In this document: piece by piece, positions 63,610 to 64,000 of the stretch
Layout of the letters: each line of letters begins with the position of its first letter
How positions within the stretch are numbered: position 1 is the stretch's first letter
Source: Devosia sp. FKR38
GTDB lineage: Bacteria > Pseudomonadota > Alphaproteobacteria > Rhizobiales > Devosiaceae
Reading direction: 5' to 3'
Length of the DNA: 64,000 nt
Assembly (NCBI RefSeq): GCF_005222805.1
Contig: NZ_STGC01000005.1
Coordinates: 782,456-846,455, forward strand
Translations under genes and position numbers: made by a program
Notes under the pieces: model-generated
What the model saw: only the letters and a program-made list of their open reading frames with translations
Told to the model about the DNA's origin: nothing
Databases searched by the model: none

Positions 63610-64000
63610 ATGACCGTTCGTTTCGGCCTGCTTGGCGCTGGCCGCATTGGCAAGGTGCATGCCAAGGCCGTGTCGTCCAATCCCAAGGCCAAGCTCGTGG
63701 CTGTGGCCGACGCCTTCGAGAAGGCCGCCACCGATCTCGCCGGCCAGTATGGCTGCGAAGTGCGCTCCATCGCCGACATCCTGGCGGCCAAGGACATCGA
63801 TGCGGTGGTGATCTGCACCCCCACCGATACCCATGCCGACCTGATCGAGCAGTTCACCAAGGCCGGCAAGGCCATCTTCTGCGAGAAGCCGATCGACCTC
63901 AGCGTCGAGCGCGTCAAGGCCTGCCTCAAGGTCGTTGATGCCGAAGGCGGCACGCTGATGGTTGGCTTCAACCGGCGTTTCGATCCCCATTTCATGGCTG
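63610..64000 (+). CDS. iolG: Myo-inositol 2-dehydrogenase, N-terminal part (partial)
   Basis: The first 130 residues are present and the frame runs off the window end. It belongs to the Gfo/Idh/MocA family. The Rossmann motif is GAGRIG (9-14) and the EKPID motif carries the conserved Lys. VGFNRRFDPHF near the end is typical of IolG. GGAG lies nine bases before ATG 63610. The enzyme would oxidise myo-inositol to scyllo-inosose with NAD+. An IolR-type palindrome upstream supports the inositol assignment over another Gfo/Idh/MocA member. Confidence 0.82.
   Translation, partial: MTVRFGLLGAGRIGKVHAKAVSSNPKAKLVAVADAFEKAATDLAGQYGCEVRSIADILAAKDIDAVVICTPTDTHADLIEQFTKAGKAIFCEKPIDLSVERVKACLKVVDAEGGTLMVGFNRRFDPHFMA

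Overview
The window is GC-rich (about 65%), densely coded DNA from an alphaproteobacterium of the order Hyphomicrobiales. A Devosia-like genome fits best. The evidence is the gene order rsh-pyrE-acpS-lepB-rnc-era-recO, the block hemB-DUF6163-ldtR-ldtP-DUF6898-glyA-nrdR-ribD-nusB, the block bamE-cytochrome bc1 chaperone-DUF177-plsX-fabH-ihfA-merR, a Rhizobiales-type porin and palindromic intergenic repeats typical of the order. The genus is an inference; no search was run.

Layout. 1-510 is the C-terminal end of a DEAD-box RNA helicase. 541-6106 holds a molybdopterin oxidoreductase, a TSUP exporter, a glyoxalase-like protein, a GST and a DUF2147 protein. tRNA-Ser(GCU) lies at 6323-6413. 6493-8301 is a divergent SDR-darcynin / TetR cassette with an operator in its shared promoter. 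8377-18134 is a carbohydrate locus: cytoplasmic GH28, MsmK/UgpC-type ATPase, a ROK repressor, a second ROK protein, a six-hairpin glycosidase and a CUT1 importer. A shared 26-bp operator precedes both outward transcription units. 18180-24116 is a likely Pho-regulated phosphodiester locus: an inositol-monophosphatase-family enzyme facing a glycerophosphodiesterase plus AfuABC-type ABC importer, each with a direct-repeat Pho box upstream. 24385-28512 is an amino-sugar / peptidoglycan-recycling locus: murQ divergent from a GntR regulator, a NagB-II-like SIS deaminase and nagA, with matching TGGTATT operators.

28509-36301 carries an SDR, a porin with a structured leader, a 1091-residue OmpA-type protein with seven internal repeats, a 37-residue membrane peptide, a membrane-anchored HhH protein and an alpha/beta hydrolase that has lost its nucleophile. 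36481-49316 is housekeeping: dapA, smpB, a NYN protein, rpoZ, rsh, pyrE, acpS, lepB, rnc, era, recO, parC and a Dabb protein. An 821-bp gap before parC is filled with palindromic elements. 49345-64000 holds bpt, an RDD protein, hemB, the LdtR/LdtP cell-wall module, glyA, nrdR, a divergent ribD, nusB, bamE, the plsX-fabH block, ihfA and a merR gene. It ends in a truncated myo-inositol dehydrogenase gene preceded by an IolR-type palindrome.

The accessory part (about 6.5-28.5 kb) consists of small self-contained catabolic modules, each with its own regulator or regulon signal. The rest is conserved core genome. No CRISPR array, phage, insertion sequence or plasmid gene was seen. The most rewarding items are the regulatory pairs (ROK, Pho, GntR, IolR), the seven-repeat OmpA protein, the catalytically dead hydrolase and the divergent RibD.
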